Shown here one piece after another: positions 1 through 8,732 of a stretch of DNA of 41,802 bases. The notes under the pieces were generated by a model. The model did no database searches. It saw only the letters and a program-made list of their open reading frames with translations, and was not told where the DNA came from. Positions within the stretch are counted from its first letter, which is position 1, and each line of letters begins with the position of its first letter. The DNA comes from Nocardia kruczakiae NBRC 101016 (GTDB taxonomy: Bacteria; Actinomycetota; Actinomycetes; Mycobacteriales; Mycobacteriaceae): the NCBI RefSeq assembly GCF_001612965.1, contig NZ_BDBL01000057.1:1-41802 (forward strand), written 5' to 3'. The position numbers were made by a program, and so were the translations under genes.

Positions 1-405
1 GGGCAGCACCGTCGCGCCGTAGCCGATCCAGACGTCGTTGCCGACCAGCGTGTCGCCGCGGTTGGGCAGCTCCATGAGGAGATCGACGTGCCGCGACCAC
101 GCGCCACCCATGGTGGGGAAAGGAAAGGTCGAGGGCCCGTCCATGCGATGGTTGGCGCCGTTCATGATGAACCGCACGCCGGTGGCCAGAGCGCAGAACT
201 TGCCGATGATCAGCTTCTCCGGACCGTAGTGGTACAGGACGTTGCGGGTTTCGAACGTGGTGGGGTCATCCGGATCGTCGTAGTAGGAGTATTCGCCGAC
301 CTCGATCAGCGGCGAGGTGACGAGGGGTTTCAGCAGGACGACTCGCGGCTGTCCCGGCATCGGATGCAGCGTGGTGGGGTCCGTGACGGGGAGTTGGTCG
401 GGCAT
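1..405 (-). CDS. vat: Vat-type streptogramin A acetyltransferase, 3' end beyond the window
   Basis: This is the first 135 codons of a xenobiotic acetyltransferase (hexapeptide-repeat, CatB/Vat class), which transfers acetyl from acetyl-CoA to the hydroxyl of group A streptogramins in the cytoplasm. Visible hallmarks are VGEYSYYDDP near residue 37, LYHYGPEKLIIGKFC, then MNGANHRMDG holding the histidine that is catalytic in Vat enzymes, and the start of the left-handed beta helix at GNDVWIGYGATV. The order and spacing follow Vat proteins closely. The start is the ATG at 405; its ribosome binding site is weak. The ABC-F gene stops only 53 bases upstream on the same strand, so one transcript is likely. 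Family assignment is firm; whether it confers resistance here cannot be judged, since the C-terminal part lies outside the window. Confidence 0.88.
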   Translation of the reverse strand, partial: MPDQLPVTDPTTLHPMPGQPRVVLLKPLVTSPLIEVGEYSYYDDPDDPTTFETRNVLYHYGPEKLIIGKFCALATGVRFIMNGANHRMDGPSTFPFPTMGGAWSRHVDLLMELPNRGDTLVGNDVWIGYGATVLP

Positions 406-458
406 GCGGAATCCGTTCTGTGAGTTGGTGATCGAAGGTGGTGGTCGATGATCGAAAA

Positions 459-2066
459 TCAGGCCGAGGCCGGTGTGCGCATATCGAGCCGGGCGCCACG
501 CCAGCGGTCTCGGAGCCGGCGATCGTGGCTGACCACGACCAGCGCACCTCGATAGTCGGCCAGGGCGGCTTCCAGCTCTTCGACGAGTCCGGGCGAGAGG
601 TGGTTGGTGGGCTCGTCCAGGAGCAGTAGCTCCGATGGTTCGCTGACCAGTCGTGCCAGTTCGAGCCGCTGCCGCTGCCCGGTGGACAGATTCTCCACCC
701 GGTTCGTGAGCTGGGCGCGGGTGAACAGGCCCAGTGACAACAGCCGTTCGGTGTGATCGCCGGGCGGCCCCGAACGGCCCTGAGCGAAGGCAGACAGCAA
801 GGTCTGACCGGGCACCGGGGGACGCGGTTCTTGAGCGAGATAACCGACTCGGCCGCGCCGGATCACGATGCCGCAGTCGGGCGTGAGCTCACCGGTCAGT
901 ACCCGTAACAGGGTGGACTTGCCAGCGCCGTTCGGGCCGGTGATCAGCAGCCGTTCTCCCGCGGACACCCGCACACTCGCGGGTTCGAGCCTGCCGTGCA
1001 CCGCGACATCGGTAGCATCCAGGACGATCCCCTGCGCGCGTCCTGCCGGGGGAACCGCCCTGAACCGCAACGGTTCCGGGGGCGGCGGTACCGGGTCGGC
1101 CAGTAGCCGCCGCAGGCGTTCCTCGGCATTGCGGACCCGGCCCGCGAGCGACTGCTGCACCCGGCCGCCCGCCCGGTCGTAGGCCATCTTGTTGTTGTCG
1201 GTCATCGGGCGCCCCGGTGCGACCCGCCGTGCCGTGGTGGCGACGGTTTCCCGCAGTTGGCCGGCCTCGTTCTCCCAGCGCAGATGGGCCTGTACCCAGC
1301 GTTGCCGCGTCGCCTCGCGTTCGGCGAGGTAGCCGCGGTATCCGTTGCCGTGGCGCACGACGCATCGGCGATCGGAATCCACTTCGAGCAGCGTGGTTGC
1401 TACCCGCTCCAGGAAGGTGCGGTCGTGGGAGACGGTGACCGTGGTACCGCGCCGAGTCCGCAGATGCTCCTCCAACCAGGTCAGCGCCTCGTCGTCGAGG
1501 TGGTTGGTCGGCTCGTCCAGCAGTAGCACCTCGGGCGCCGCGGCGAGCAGGGCTGCCATACGCAGGCGGACCTGCTCCCCGCCGGACAGTCCGCCGACCA
1601 CTCGATCGCGCCGAACCACTCCCAGCCCGAGTCCGTGCAGGGCTCGCTCCACCCGGGCATCGGCGTCGTAACCGCCGCGCAGCTCGAAAATCGTTGCCAG
1701 TTCGGCATATTCGGACAGGCAGGACTCGTCGCTGGTGGACATCCGCTCTTCGAGACAGCGCATTCGATCTTCGATCCGGCGCAGCTCGTGCAACGATCGG
1801 TCGATGATGTGCTGGACGCTCAGGTGCGCGGGGAGTTGCTCGTCCTGAGCGAGGTAGCCGATGCCACCCTCGGCGTGTACGACGATCTCGCCCTGATCGG
1901 GCTGCTCGCATCCGGCGAACAGACGCAGCAGCGTGCTCTTACCGGACCCGTTCTCCCCGATGATCCCGGTGCGTTCACCCGCGCCGAGCGAACAGGTGAC
2001 CGCATCGAGAACCGTGCGGCCGTTGAAGGACTTGCTGACCGCGAGCGCGGTGATTTGAGTGGGCAC
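459..2066 (-). CDS. ABC-F ATPase, antibiotic-resistance (ribosomal protection) type
   Basis: A 535-residue protein with two ABC ATPase domains in one chain and no membrane segment, the ABC-F layout. Domain 1 has Walker A GENGSGKST near residue 36, signature LSGGEQ and Walker B LLLDEPTNHLD. Domain 2 has GPNGAGKST, LSTGQRQ and LLLDEPTNHLS. The region between the ATPases contains the charged helical linker that in resistance ABC-Fs reaches toward the peptidyl-transferase centre and displaces drug. By overall character it resembles the TlrC/OleB/VarM branch from actinomycetes, which protects against macrolides, lincosamides or streptogramins; the exact drug cannot be read from sequence. The start is GTG at 2066, preceded by a clear GGAGG. 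It sits directly before vat and is divergent from a TetR gene, suggesting a regulated resistance unit. Confidence 0.9.
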   Translation of the reverse strand: MPTQITALAVSKSFNGRTVLDAVTCSLGAGERTGIIGENGSGKSTLLRLFAGCEQPDQGEIVVHAEGGIGYLAQDEQLPAHLSVQHIIDRSLHELRRIEDRMRCLEERMSTSDESCLSEYAELATIFELRGGYDADARVERALHGLGLGVVRRDRVVGGLSGGEQVRLRMAALLAAAPEVLLLDEPTNHLDDEALTWLEEHLRTRRGTTVTVSHDRTFLERVATTLLEVDSDRRCVVRHGNGYRGYLAEREATRQRWVQAHLRWENEAGQLRETVATTARRVAPGRPMTDNNKMAYDRAGGRVQQSLAGRVRNAEERLRRLLADPVPPPPEPLRFRAVPPAGRAQGIVLDATDVAVHGRLEPASVRVSAGERLLITGPNGAGKSTLLRVLTGELTPDCGIVIRRGRVGYLAQEPRPPVPGQTLLSAFAQGRSGPPGDHTERLLSLGLFTRAQLTNRVENLSTGQRQRLELARLVSEPSELLLLDEPTNHLSPGLVEELEAALADYRGALVVVSHDRRLRDRWRGARLDMRTPASA

Positions 2067-2151
2067 GAACTACCTCCGAAGCATTCGGCGACGACACGGT
2101 CAGGGGCGACCGCTGAGCCTGGTGAACGCTTCGAATGAGCATTGGCGACCT

Positions 2152-2181
2152 CACTAGTGCGACGGATGTTGCGTTAGGATT
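2152..2181. promoter_or_regulatory. candidate operator and -10 box between the ABC-F and TetR genes
   Basis: The 150-base divergent gap contains the perfect 8-bp palindrome CACTAGTG (2152-2159) and, 16 bases further on, TAGGAT (2176-2181), a plausible -10 hexamer for the TetR gene. The palindrome lies about where the -35 box would be, so a bound repressor could block it. This is inference from position and symmetry only; TetR operators are usually longer. Confidence 0.3.
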
Positions 2182-2216
2182 GCACATGATGTTCCGCTGA
2201 GCAACCGGAGAGTCTT

Positions 2217-2840
2217 ATGGCCCCCGTCACAGAGGCCGCCGTCGCGCCGCGTTCACGCCCCGGCGGCCGTACAGCCCGCATTCGCGCTCAGGTCCTCGCG
2301 GCCGTTGAGGCGGAACTGACCGAAAACGGCTACGACGCACTGACCGTCGATACGGTCGCTGCCCGCGCGGGCGTGCACCGCACTACCGTGTATCGCCGCT
2401 GGCGCGATGTGGGTGGCCTGATCGCCGATGTGTTCGCCGCCGCAAGCGATCTGGATTGGCATCCGCCCGACACCGGTTCGCTGTGCGGTGATCTCGCGGA
2501 GTTGAACCGCGAGATCCAGGAGTCGTTCACCGAGGAATCGTCGATCGCGATGGCGCTGATCGCGGTATCTTTCCGCTCGGAGGACGCGGCGCGAGCACTG
2601 CGGCAACTGTGGGAGGACCGCTACACGCAGTGCGAGATCGTCGCGGAGCGTGCGATCGAGCGCGGTGAGATCCCGGCCGAAACCGATACGCGCGCACTGC
2701 TTGTCGCGGCTACCGCGCCGGTGTATCACCAGCTGGTGTTGTTGCGCACTCCGGCCGACGCAGGTTTTCCGGAGCGTGCGGCCGCGGCGGCGATGCTGGC
2801 CGCGCAGGCCGGTGCTTTCGAATCGTTCGTGTCCTCGTAG
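2217..2840 (+). CDS. TetR-family transcriptional regulator
   Basis: A 207-residue TetR/AcrR-type repressor. The N-terminal helix-turn-helix spans roughly residues 18-65, with the recognition segment GVHRTTVYRRW typical of the family. The remaining alpha-helical part is the ligand-binding and dimerisation domain (TetR_C_11-like in character). The start is the ATG at 2217 with GGAG eight bases upstream. It is divergently transcribed from the ABC-F and vat genes across a 150-base gap, the usual arrangement of a local repressor controlling its neighbour and itself. The inducer is unknown; a ribosome-targeting drug or a related metabolite would fit the context. Confidence 0.88.
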   Translation: MAPVTEAAVAPRSRPGGRTARIRAQVLAAVEAELTENGYDALTVDTVAARAGVHRTTVYRRWRDVGGLIADVFAAASDLDWHPPDTGSLCGDLAELNREIQESFTEESSIAMALIAVSFRSEDAARALRQLWEDRYTQCEIVAERAIERGEIPAETDTRALLVAATAPVYHQLVLLRTPADAGFPERAAAAAMLAAQAGAFESFVSS

Positions 2841-3301
2841 TCAACACACCTTGGGCGATGGTCTGATGGTCGGCGTGTTCGCGCCCGGTTCGGGCGACGA
2901 GGTCAGGTGTCGTCTGCTGGTAGTGGGAGCACCGTGTTGCCGGTCTGGGGCCACCGACGGCAGGCCATGCGCCGAGAGAACGCATTTCAGATCCGCCACG
3001 CGGACCGACAGCGGCGAGCGCAGCTCTCGCTCTGATTGATGTCAGCCGCCGAAATACCCACAGCCAAGAGGAGTCTCGCGTTCGGACACCGCGGCAGCCG
3101 CAGGCCGACTTTGTCGCGGTGTGCCAATCGGCCGCGGGGGACACCGAAGACCCGATAGACTCGGACCGGCGTTGGGGCGAGATCTTCACTGGTCCAATGG
3201 ATCTCGGGCTCGCAGCATCGACGCACGAGCTCCTCTCGTCAGAGTCGCCACCCGGGGCGATTCGTTTGGCGCTGTGGCCGGGCGAGTCGCATGGAGGAAA
3301 C
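2841..3301. other. intergenic stretch without recognisable gene
   Basis: Reading frames exist on both strands but none has family resemblance or a ribosome binding site. The in-frame extension upstream of the crystallin-like gene (from 3119) is judged non-coding because a strong start signal lies at 3302. Confidence 0.5.
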
Positions 3302-3874
3302 ATGAACGCTGACGAAGCCACGTTCTATCGAGACCGCGACTACTCGGGGCAGACGCAGACCTTCAAGGTCGGCGAGGTGGTGCCCAACGGATTCCGGTCC
3401 TTCCGCCTCGGAGGCATGGCGAAGGTATGGCGGCTCAACCTGGTGGCGGGGTGGAACTCGTGGAAGGTGGATTGCCCCAACCTTTCCGATTATCCCGACG
3501 CGGTCATCCGCGTAGTTGACCGTCGCACCGAGGGCATCAGTGTGCGCCTGCGGGACGACACAGGCGCCGCGGAAGGACGCTACAGTCTGAAGGTCGTTTC
3601 CTACGAGGTCGGTGAAGTAACGACACTCTCGGGCGATTCCGTGTTCAGATTGGTCGGTTCCATGCCCTATGACGGGCCGCCGGTGACGACAGCGTTCTAC
3701 ATCCGCGACGAGCAGACCTTCGAGTATCTGGCGATTGGGGCGATCCACTTCGTCTGGAATCCCGCAACCAAGGCTGTCGACATCGCCGATCAGGCCAACC
3801 TCCCCGGCAACGTGGCCTGCGAACGGTACCGCGAGGAGCTGTTCGACTTCCGCCTGACATCGTCCACCCGGTAG
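3302..3874 (+). CDS. beta/gamma-crystallin-like domain protein
   Basis: A 190-residue protein beginning at an ATG with GGAGG six bases upstream. The N-terminal 45 residues match a crystallin Greek-key motif: an aromatic start (TFYRDRDYSGQTQ, with the Tyr-x6-Gly spacing), then a PNGFRSFRLGG segment before a basic, tryptophan-containing strand. Bacterial proteins of this kind often bind calcium and some are secreted, but no signal peptide is visible here. The rest (residues 60-190) is beta-rich and not recognised. It is monocistronic, with gaps of several hundred bases on both sides. Crystallin assignment rests on motif pattern and is moderate; the function is unknown. Confidence 0.7.
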   Translation: MNADEATFYRDRDYSGQTQTFKVGEVVPNGFRSFRLGGMAKVWRLNLVAGWNSWKVDCPNLSDYPDAVIRVVDRRTEGISVRLRDDTGAAEGRYSLKVVSYEVGEVTTLSGDSVFRLVGSMPYDGPPVTTAFYIRDEQTFEYLAIGAIHFVWNPATKAVDIADQANLPGNVACERYREELFDFRLTSSTR

Positions 3875-3990
3875 CCGGTGGTGCTCACCGTCGAGTAATC
3901 CTCGGAACAACCTCGATAATCTCCTCACGCACCGATACCCGGTGGTCTGCCGCCGGGTATCGGTGCGGCAACAACGCAGGAGTCGGCCGA

Positions 3991-4251
3991 ATGCGGGGTA
4001 ACCAGCCGCTGCGCGGGCGTTCTGCGCAACAATTCCCACCACGGCTGACCTTGCGATTGCACCACACAAGGCAACTGGTTCAGGTCCGCGAGGAGTTCGG
4101 CCGCGGCGCATTCGCGCGGTCGGCACGAGTCACCGCCGACGTTTTGATGCACGTCGATCCGGCCATGCCCCAACCCCACTACATGGCCCGAGGCCGCGCC
4201 CACAGAGCAGCTGCGGATGCGCTGGACCGAGCCGTCAGCGGACAGTTCTGA
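3991..4251 (+). CDS. possible small protein, unrecognised
   Basis: An open frame of 86 codons lying between the crystallin-like and GAF genes. The C-terminal half (from about residue 30) has an ordinary globular composition, while the first 25 residues are arginine-rich and low quality. No ribosome binding site is evident and a competing frame runs on the opposite strand. It may be the 3' end of a decayed gene. Kept only because it fills an otherwise empty 450-base gap. Confidence 0.2.
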   Translation: MRGNQPLRGRSAQQFPPRLTLRLHHTRQLVQVREEFGRGAFARSARVTADVLMHVDPAMPQPHYMARGRAHRAAADALDRAVSGQF

Positions 4252-4324
4252 CGCACCAGGGCAGCCAGCGGATGCGCCATGACCGCCGCAACCACGTATT
4301 CTCTACCCCGGTCTGAACACCCCC

Positions 4325-5152
4325 ATGGGAAGCGAGCACCACACCGTGTCGATCACTGCTGACAGAGCCGCTCTCACCGACCCTGCCCGGCTAGCTGCGG
4401 TACGCCGTTACGAGATCCTCGACGCTCCAACCGACGGCCAGTTCGACACCATCGCGGCGACCGCCGCAGCGGTGTGCGGCACCCCGATCGCCACGGTCAG
4501 CATCGTCGACGCCGACCGGGTCTGGTTCGCTGCGGTCAAGGGGCTGGATGGTGTGGCGCAGGTCGGCACGGAACCGGGACTGTGCGCGTCGGCGTTCTGC
4601 GCCGAGGGCACGTACGTGGTCAACGACGCGGTCACGGATCCGCGCACCCTCGATCATCCGTTGGTACGTGGTGAGCTGGGGCTGCGGTTCTACGCCGCCG
4701 CCCCGATCGTCACCGCCGACGGGCACCACCTCGGCACCGTTACCGCAATCGACGCCATGCCTCGGGAGTTGAGCGAGGTGCAGAGGACCGTGCTCGGCTA
4801 TCTCGCCGACCAGGTCGCGCAGCACCTGGAGCTGCGTCTGGCCACCATCAAGGCGGTACGCGCCGAACGCCGGTTGCGCGACGATGCCGAGCAACGCGCC
4901 GCTGCCGCCGCCGAGCTCGCCGCCCAGATGCGAGCCGCGGCTGCCGTACAGGCCACCACGCCGCCCCCTGAGCACTGCCAGCTCGGCGGCACTGCCGGGT
5001 GCACCGCGCCGGCCGAGCTGAAGGTCGCCGATTCCTGGGGCGACTCGGCCTGGGGCTGCATCCCCCACGTCGAAGAGGCCATCCTCAACGTCCGTTCGGT
5101 GTTCATCGCCAGCGAGGAACTCGGTGGCCTGGCCGCCTACCTCAACCGCTGA
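4325..5152 (+). CDS. GAF-domain sensor protein with a cysteine-containing C-terminal domain
   Basis: A 275-residue cytoplasmic protein. Residues about 30-165 form a GAF domain, the class that binds small ligands, haem or chromophores; the segment GLCASAFC and the following DPRTLDHP stretch are typical of actinobacterial GAF proteins. Residues 170-215 are alanine- and arginine-rich and likely coiled. The last 60 residues form a compact second domain with cysteines at HCQLGG, GCTAP and WGCIPH plus a conserved-looking DSWGDSAWG core. No kinase, cyclase or DNA-binding output domain is present. The start is uncertain: ATG 4325 has no clear ribosome binding site and a GTG at 4349 is possible. Function not known. 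Confidence 0.8.
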   Translation: MGSEHHTVSITADRAALTDPARLAAVRRYEILDAPTDGQFDTIAATAAAVCGTPIATVSIVDADRVWFAAVKGLDGVAQVGTEPGLCASAFCAEGTYVVNDAVTDPRTLDHPLVRGELGLRFYAAAPIVTADGHHLGTVTAIDAMPRELSEVQRTVLGYLADQVAQHLELRLATIKAVRAERRLRDDAEQRAAAAAELAAQMRAAAAVQATTPPPEHCQLGGTAGCTAPAELKVADSWGDSAWGCIPHVEEAILNVRSVFIASEELGGLAAYLNR

Positions 5153-5338
5153 CCGTCACCACGAACCACCCTCCGGCCCGGGGGGCCGTAGTATCGGCCG
5201 AATTTCGGGCGGATATGGCGTAGCTGGTCAGTGGGTGCGGGACGCGCCGGGGCCGGTGAGGTCGCCAAGTTCACGCATGGCCCACTATGGAAATCAACGA
5301 AACGCAAAGGCTGACAGGTTTTGCGGCGTGGCGCGGTG

Positions 5339-5987
5339 ACGATGGCCGAGGCGGAGGCGATGCGTTCCCGGCCGTCGGTCACCCGCGATCTCGGCGATAC
5401 GTTGTTGCTGCGGCTGTGTATGAGGCCGCTGGGTGAGGCGGCCGAAGACCTGTTCGCGCCGATGTTCAAGCAATATGCCTCGTTGCTGCAGCGCGATCGC
5501 GATGCCACCGCCGGTGTCGCTGAACCGGTGACATCTGTGTTGATGGCACTGGCGGGCGAGAAGACGGGAAGCGCCCACACGGACGAGAGCACTTCGGCAG
5601 CGTTGCACATGCTGCGGGCCCGGACACGACGACCGCGGTTACGCGTTGAACGTGCATGCTCGGGTGATCACGGCGCGGGTGCGTGACGGGCCTACCCACG
5701 CCGCCTTCGGCGCCGAAATGCTGGGCGGAGTCGACCTGCGCGCCGACGACGAGCGCACCGCCGAGGTGGCTGCGATCGAACGGGCCTCCCTGCTGGCCCG
5801 GCAATGGGAAACGATCGATCCGCCAGAACCAGTCTCGAACACGACATTCGCGGCATCGCCGAAAGCGTGTACTAGCCAATCAGCGGCACCCGGCCCGCAT
5901 AATCGACGACTGTGGCACATCGAGGACGACCTGACAATCCGCGCCTGGGGGCACATGGTCGCGGGCACGTCTTCGTCGACGACATAA
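5339..5987 (+). pseudogene. frameshifted hypothetical gene
   Basis: Two protein-like frames abut. The first (from GTG 5339, good to about 5612) has helical, leucine-rich content including RDLGDTLLLRLCMRP. The second continues one base out of phase from about 5616, reading HDDRGYALNVHARV and onward to about 5830, before quality drops and the frame stops at 5987. Joining them at about 5615 gives one plausible protein of about 165 residues. No family is recognised. Either a genuine +1 frameshift has broken it or there is a sequence error in the GC-rich junction. Confidence 0.4.
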
Positions 5988-6545
5988 GCATCGCCGAGCG
6001 CCCACACTCGAAGCCCGCGCCCGCGGCACCTAGTGACCACCCCGCATCCTGCTGACTTACCGCACCCGGCTCTCGTGAACGTCGCGGACCGGCTGCGTCG
6101 ATCGAGTAAGAATCGAGGCAGCCACCGGTGTGCATGAAGTCGCTGTGTCCCGCCACCGGCACCGAACTCGGAATCGAGGTACGCGACGACGATCCAGCGG
6201 TCACCCATGCAGTAGAGAGCACGTCCGAAGTCTGCGCTACGCCTCGGCCAACCAACTCGCCTGCCGCCATACTCATTCGCATGGGCTGTCTCCCGAGGCA
6301 GGCGCCTCCCCTAGCTGACCGCCGCTTCTGTCCATCCGATCGCATGAGGTAAGAACCGGCCGCGACGCGTAGTCAACGATTGAGCCAGTGAAGTCGGAGG
6401 CATCGCGGCCTGTGCAGAGGACCGGCGACGGCGTGAGGGGCGTTTGGTGACCCGGCCTGAACAGACACTGCTCGCAGTTGTGATGTAGCACGGCGAATAC
6501 GCTGGTACGGAAGGGGTCGGGCAACGAGTAGCTACTGTGGCCGGT
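5988..6545. other. gene-poor stretch
   Basis: Several short frames on both strands, none with protein-like composition, start signal or family resemblance. No repeat or RNA structure stood out. Confidence 0.4.
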
Positions 6546-6851
6546 ATGGAGGTCGTCGTCGATCTGTGGGATCACACGCTGTGGGCGGACGGCGAGGTAC
6601 GGGCCGACGGGAAGGTCCTGATGGTCGCCGCGGTCGGGGTGAGCGGGACGCGTTGTGTCGGTGCGCCGTGGCTGCGTTGTACCGACGGGACCAGCTACAC
6701 GATGCCGATCTGCTTCCATGACTGGGTCATCTCGGTCATCGCCGCGGAAACCGAGCGACAGCAGCGCGGAACGACGATGTTCCCGATGACGGTGCGACTG
6801 ACGGCTACGACAGCGGTCGCCTCGAGTCTGTCCCCCATACCGAACAACTGA
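6546..6851 (+). CDS. small hypothetical protein
   Basis: A 101-residue frame with ordinary globular composition: an acidic start (MEVVVDLWDHTLWADG), a central CTDGTSYTMP segment and a threonine-rich tail. A GTG three codons upstream (6537) is an alternative start; neither has a strong ribosome binding site. No family is recognised. The neighbours on both sides are unrelated and distant. Considered probably real because the codon third positions favour G and C in this frame and the opposite-strand frames read poorly. Confidence 0.45.
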   Translation: MEVVVDLWDHTLWADGEVRADGKVLMVAAVGVSGTRCVGAPWLRCTDGTSYTMPICFHDWVISVIAAETERQQRGTTMFPMTVRLTATTAVASSLSPIPNN

Positions 6852-6952
6852 ACGCGCGCGGCGAAGCCCGGGCCGTGCTCGCCACCCCTCACGGTTGCCC
6901 CCCACCAGCAACCCGGCTCACACGGGTTTCAGAGACGGTCGAGGTGCCCGCT

Positions 6953-7588
6953 TCACCAGTCCGCTCCGGGATGGGTTGTTGCCGGGGCGATCCCGACTGA
7001 TTCCAGCGCTTTTTCGACGCGTGCAACTCGATCGGCGGTCATTCGTATACGAGCATCATGGGTAGGTCGTGCGAGCCTGTTCATCAACTCCTCCACCGAC
7101 ACCACGTATCGTCGCTCCGGCGCCGGCACGACCGCGCGCACGCTGTCATTGGTCAGACAGACCAGCGCGCGGATGTATACGTCCTCCCCCACCGCGCGCA
7201 ACAGGCGCGCGAGGGCTGCGCTTTTATGCGCGGTCACCTGCAGTGGGTCGGCATGCTCGATCACGTCACCAGCCTCGGTGGTCTGCGCCCAGGTGCCGCC
7301 ACGCACCTCGATGCCGCCACGCCAGGATTTCAGCTCAACCACGTAAAGGCCGTTCGGCGCGGAGATCAGCAAATCTACCTCGTACATGACGCCCTGCGCG
7401 GTGGCGAAGCTGAAGTTCGACCACGCCCGCCAAGGATCGACATCGGGCAGCGCCCGGCGGAGACGCGCCAGACCGGACCGCTCGTGCGGGAAGACCGATT
7501 CATTGATCGCCGTCCAGCGCGAGTGACCGTTCGGCCTGCGCGCTGGAACCATCGACGGATGCGGCGCCTGATTGTTGAGATCGCCCAC
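6953..7588 (-). CDS. NERD-domain protein, resembles the N-terminus of PglW-type kinases
   Basis: A 211-residue protein, mostly one NERD (nuclease-related) domain. Landmarks are NESVFPHERSGL, the aromatic WRAWSNFSF, the acidic core EVDLLI, and VVELKSWRGGI, which carries the Glu-x-Lys of restriction-endonuclease-fold nucleases. This sequence style is that of the NERD region at the start of PglW, the large serine/threonine kinase of phage-growth-limitation and type 2 BREX systems. PglW is well over 1000 residues, and here the chain stops just where the kinase would begin, with no kinase remnant downstream. The preferred start is GTG 7588 because AGAGGAAG lies just upstream; ATG 7552 is an alternative. 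It could be a stand-alone NERD protein or a truncated defence gene. Confidence 0.75.
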   Translation of the reverse strand: MGDLNNQAPHPSMVPARRPNGHSRWTAINESVFPHERSGLARLRRALPDVDPWRAWSNFSFATAQGVMYEVDLLISAPNGLYVVELKSWRGGIEVRGGTWAQTTEAGDVIEHADPLQVTAHKSAALARLLRAVGEDVYIRALVCLTNDSVRAVVPAPERRYVVSVEELMNRLARPTHDARIRMTADRVARVEKALESVGIAPATTHPGADW

Positions 7589-7976
7589 GGTATCGCTCTT
7601 CCTCTGCCCGACAACGTTTCCCACTTCTACCTGTCGTAGTCCGATCTCCGTCGCAAAACCGCGTCCGCCGAGTCGAACTCGCCTGGAGGCAACCACAGCT
7701 GCTCGGCGAGATCGGTTCCGCCGATCCGGGCCATGACAACCGAGCCGATCCACACATCGGCGGCGAAAACACATTTTTGACATCATGTGTTTCCAACTAC
7801 GGAGACGATGCGGTAAAACTATTGGCGCAGACCTTCTTTCAACCGTCGAGCTGCGGCAGTGGCCGGTGGCTGGAGGCAGGAACGCGGCAGCGGGCCAGTG
7901 TGCGGTCTGCTCGCCAGGTCGGGGCACACAGACGCGAACCATGCACGTGGTCGCGCCGCGCAGATCTGGAGAACAG
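7589..7976. other. divergent intergenic region
   Basis: Separates the minus-strand NERD gene from the plus-strand small gene at 7977 and must carry both promoters. A TTGACA occurs at 7777-7782 but no matching -10 box is seen at usual spacing. The locally AT-richer stretch 7760-7830 is the best promoter candidate. Confidence 0.35.
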
Positions 7977-8246
7977 ATGTTCACGATGGAAACCGCCACC
8001 AAATACGTCACCAGCCTCGTCGAATCCACCGGCGCCGCACAAGCCACCGACTTCGACATCCCCGCCATCGTGGACACCCTGCACCGCCTGGTCGAGGACT
8101 GGGACTTCGACATCATCGACCAGCGCACCTTCTGGGGCGTAGTCGCCAGCCACATCCTGTCGCCGAGCACCGACACCGCGACTCACACCGGTTCCCCTGT
8201 TGCGTCGCTCGCCGTCGTGAAGGATCCGGTGCCCCTTACCCAGTGA
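7977..8246 (+). CDS. small hypothetical protein
   Basis: An 89-residue acidic protein starting at an ATG with GGAG seven bases upstream. Residues 5-65 look alpha-helical (TATKYVTSLVES, then IVDTLHRLVEDWDFDII), with a less ordered tail. No domain is recognised. The start codon was chosen over upstream in-frame alternatives because of the clear ribosome binding site and because composition becomes protein-like exactly there. The very long opposite-strand frames across this place are shadows of this gene and of the hydrolase. Confidence 0.6.
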   Translation: MFTMETATKYVTSLVESTGAAQATDFDIPAIVDTLHRLVEDWDFDIIDQRTFWGVVASHILSPSTDTATHTGSPVASLAVVKDPVPLTQ

Positions 8247-8732
8247 CCCAGCGCGAGAGGGCCTCCGCGATATTTCGCACCGCGCCCGCCACGGGCCGCC
8301 GTTGCCGACAGGGCCCGGATCGGTGATTCGCCGGTCCTGAGGGGCAGGACCAGATCGTCGGTAGCGGCGCGTTATCGGAACCCCAGCGCCGCAACCGTTT
8401 TCGGCCGTTGCCGTTGCCCGTAGCGGTACGGTCACAATGTCACCATCGGCGGCGGTATCCGTGATGTACTGCTGCCCGGGCTTGCAGGCGGCCGCCGAGG
8501 TCGCCGCACCTTTGTATGAGATCTCCTGCCGCGATCTCTTCGCCATGGCGGCGACTGCGGTTGCTCTATCCGTTGCGCGGCGACCCCGGTGTAGGCAATC
8601 ATGGACAGGCGGTGGTGTTTGCCGGTCATCGAAGTGGACCATCGCGATTCTCCGATTCATGAAGACCCGAGTACTGCTCGTCCTGCAAGCTCTGCGTTTG
8701 CCATGGTCGTCCACAACTCCGGGAGGTTTGTC
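8247..8732. other. intergenic stretch, no gene supported
   Basis: Overlapping frames on both strands are low quality. No terminator or repeat is obvious. The last 40 bases carry the ribosome binding site of the hydrolase gene. Confidence 0.4.

Noticed and set aside
5872..6345. Minus-strand open frame of 157 codons
   Set aside because: No ribosome binding site, serine/arginine-rich translation, no family likeness.
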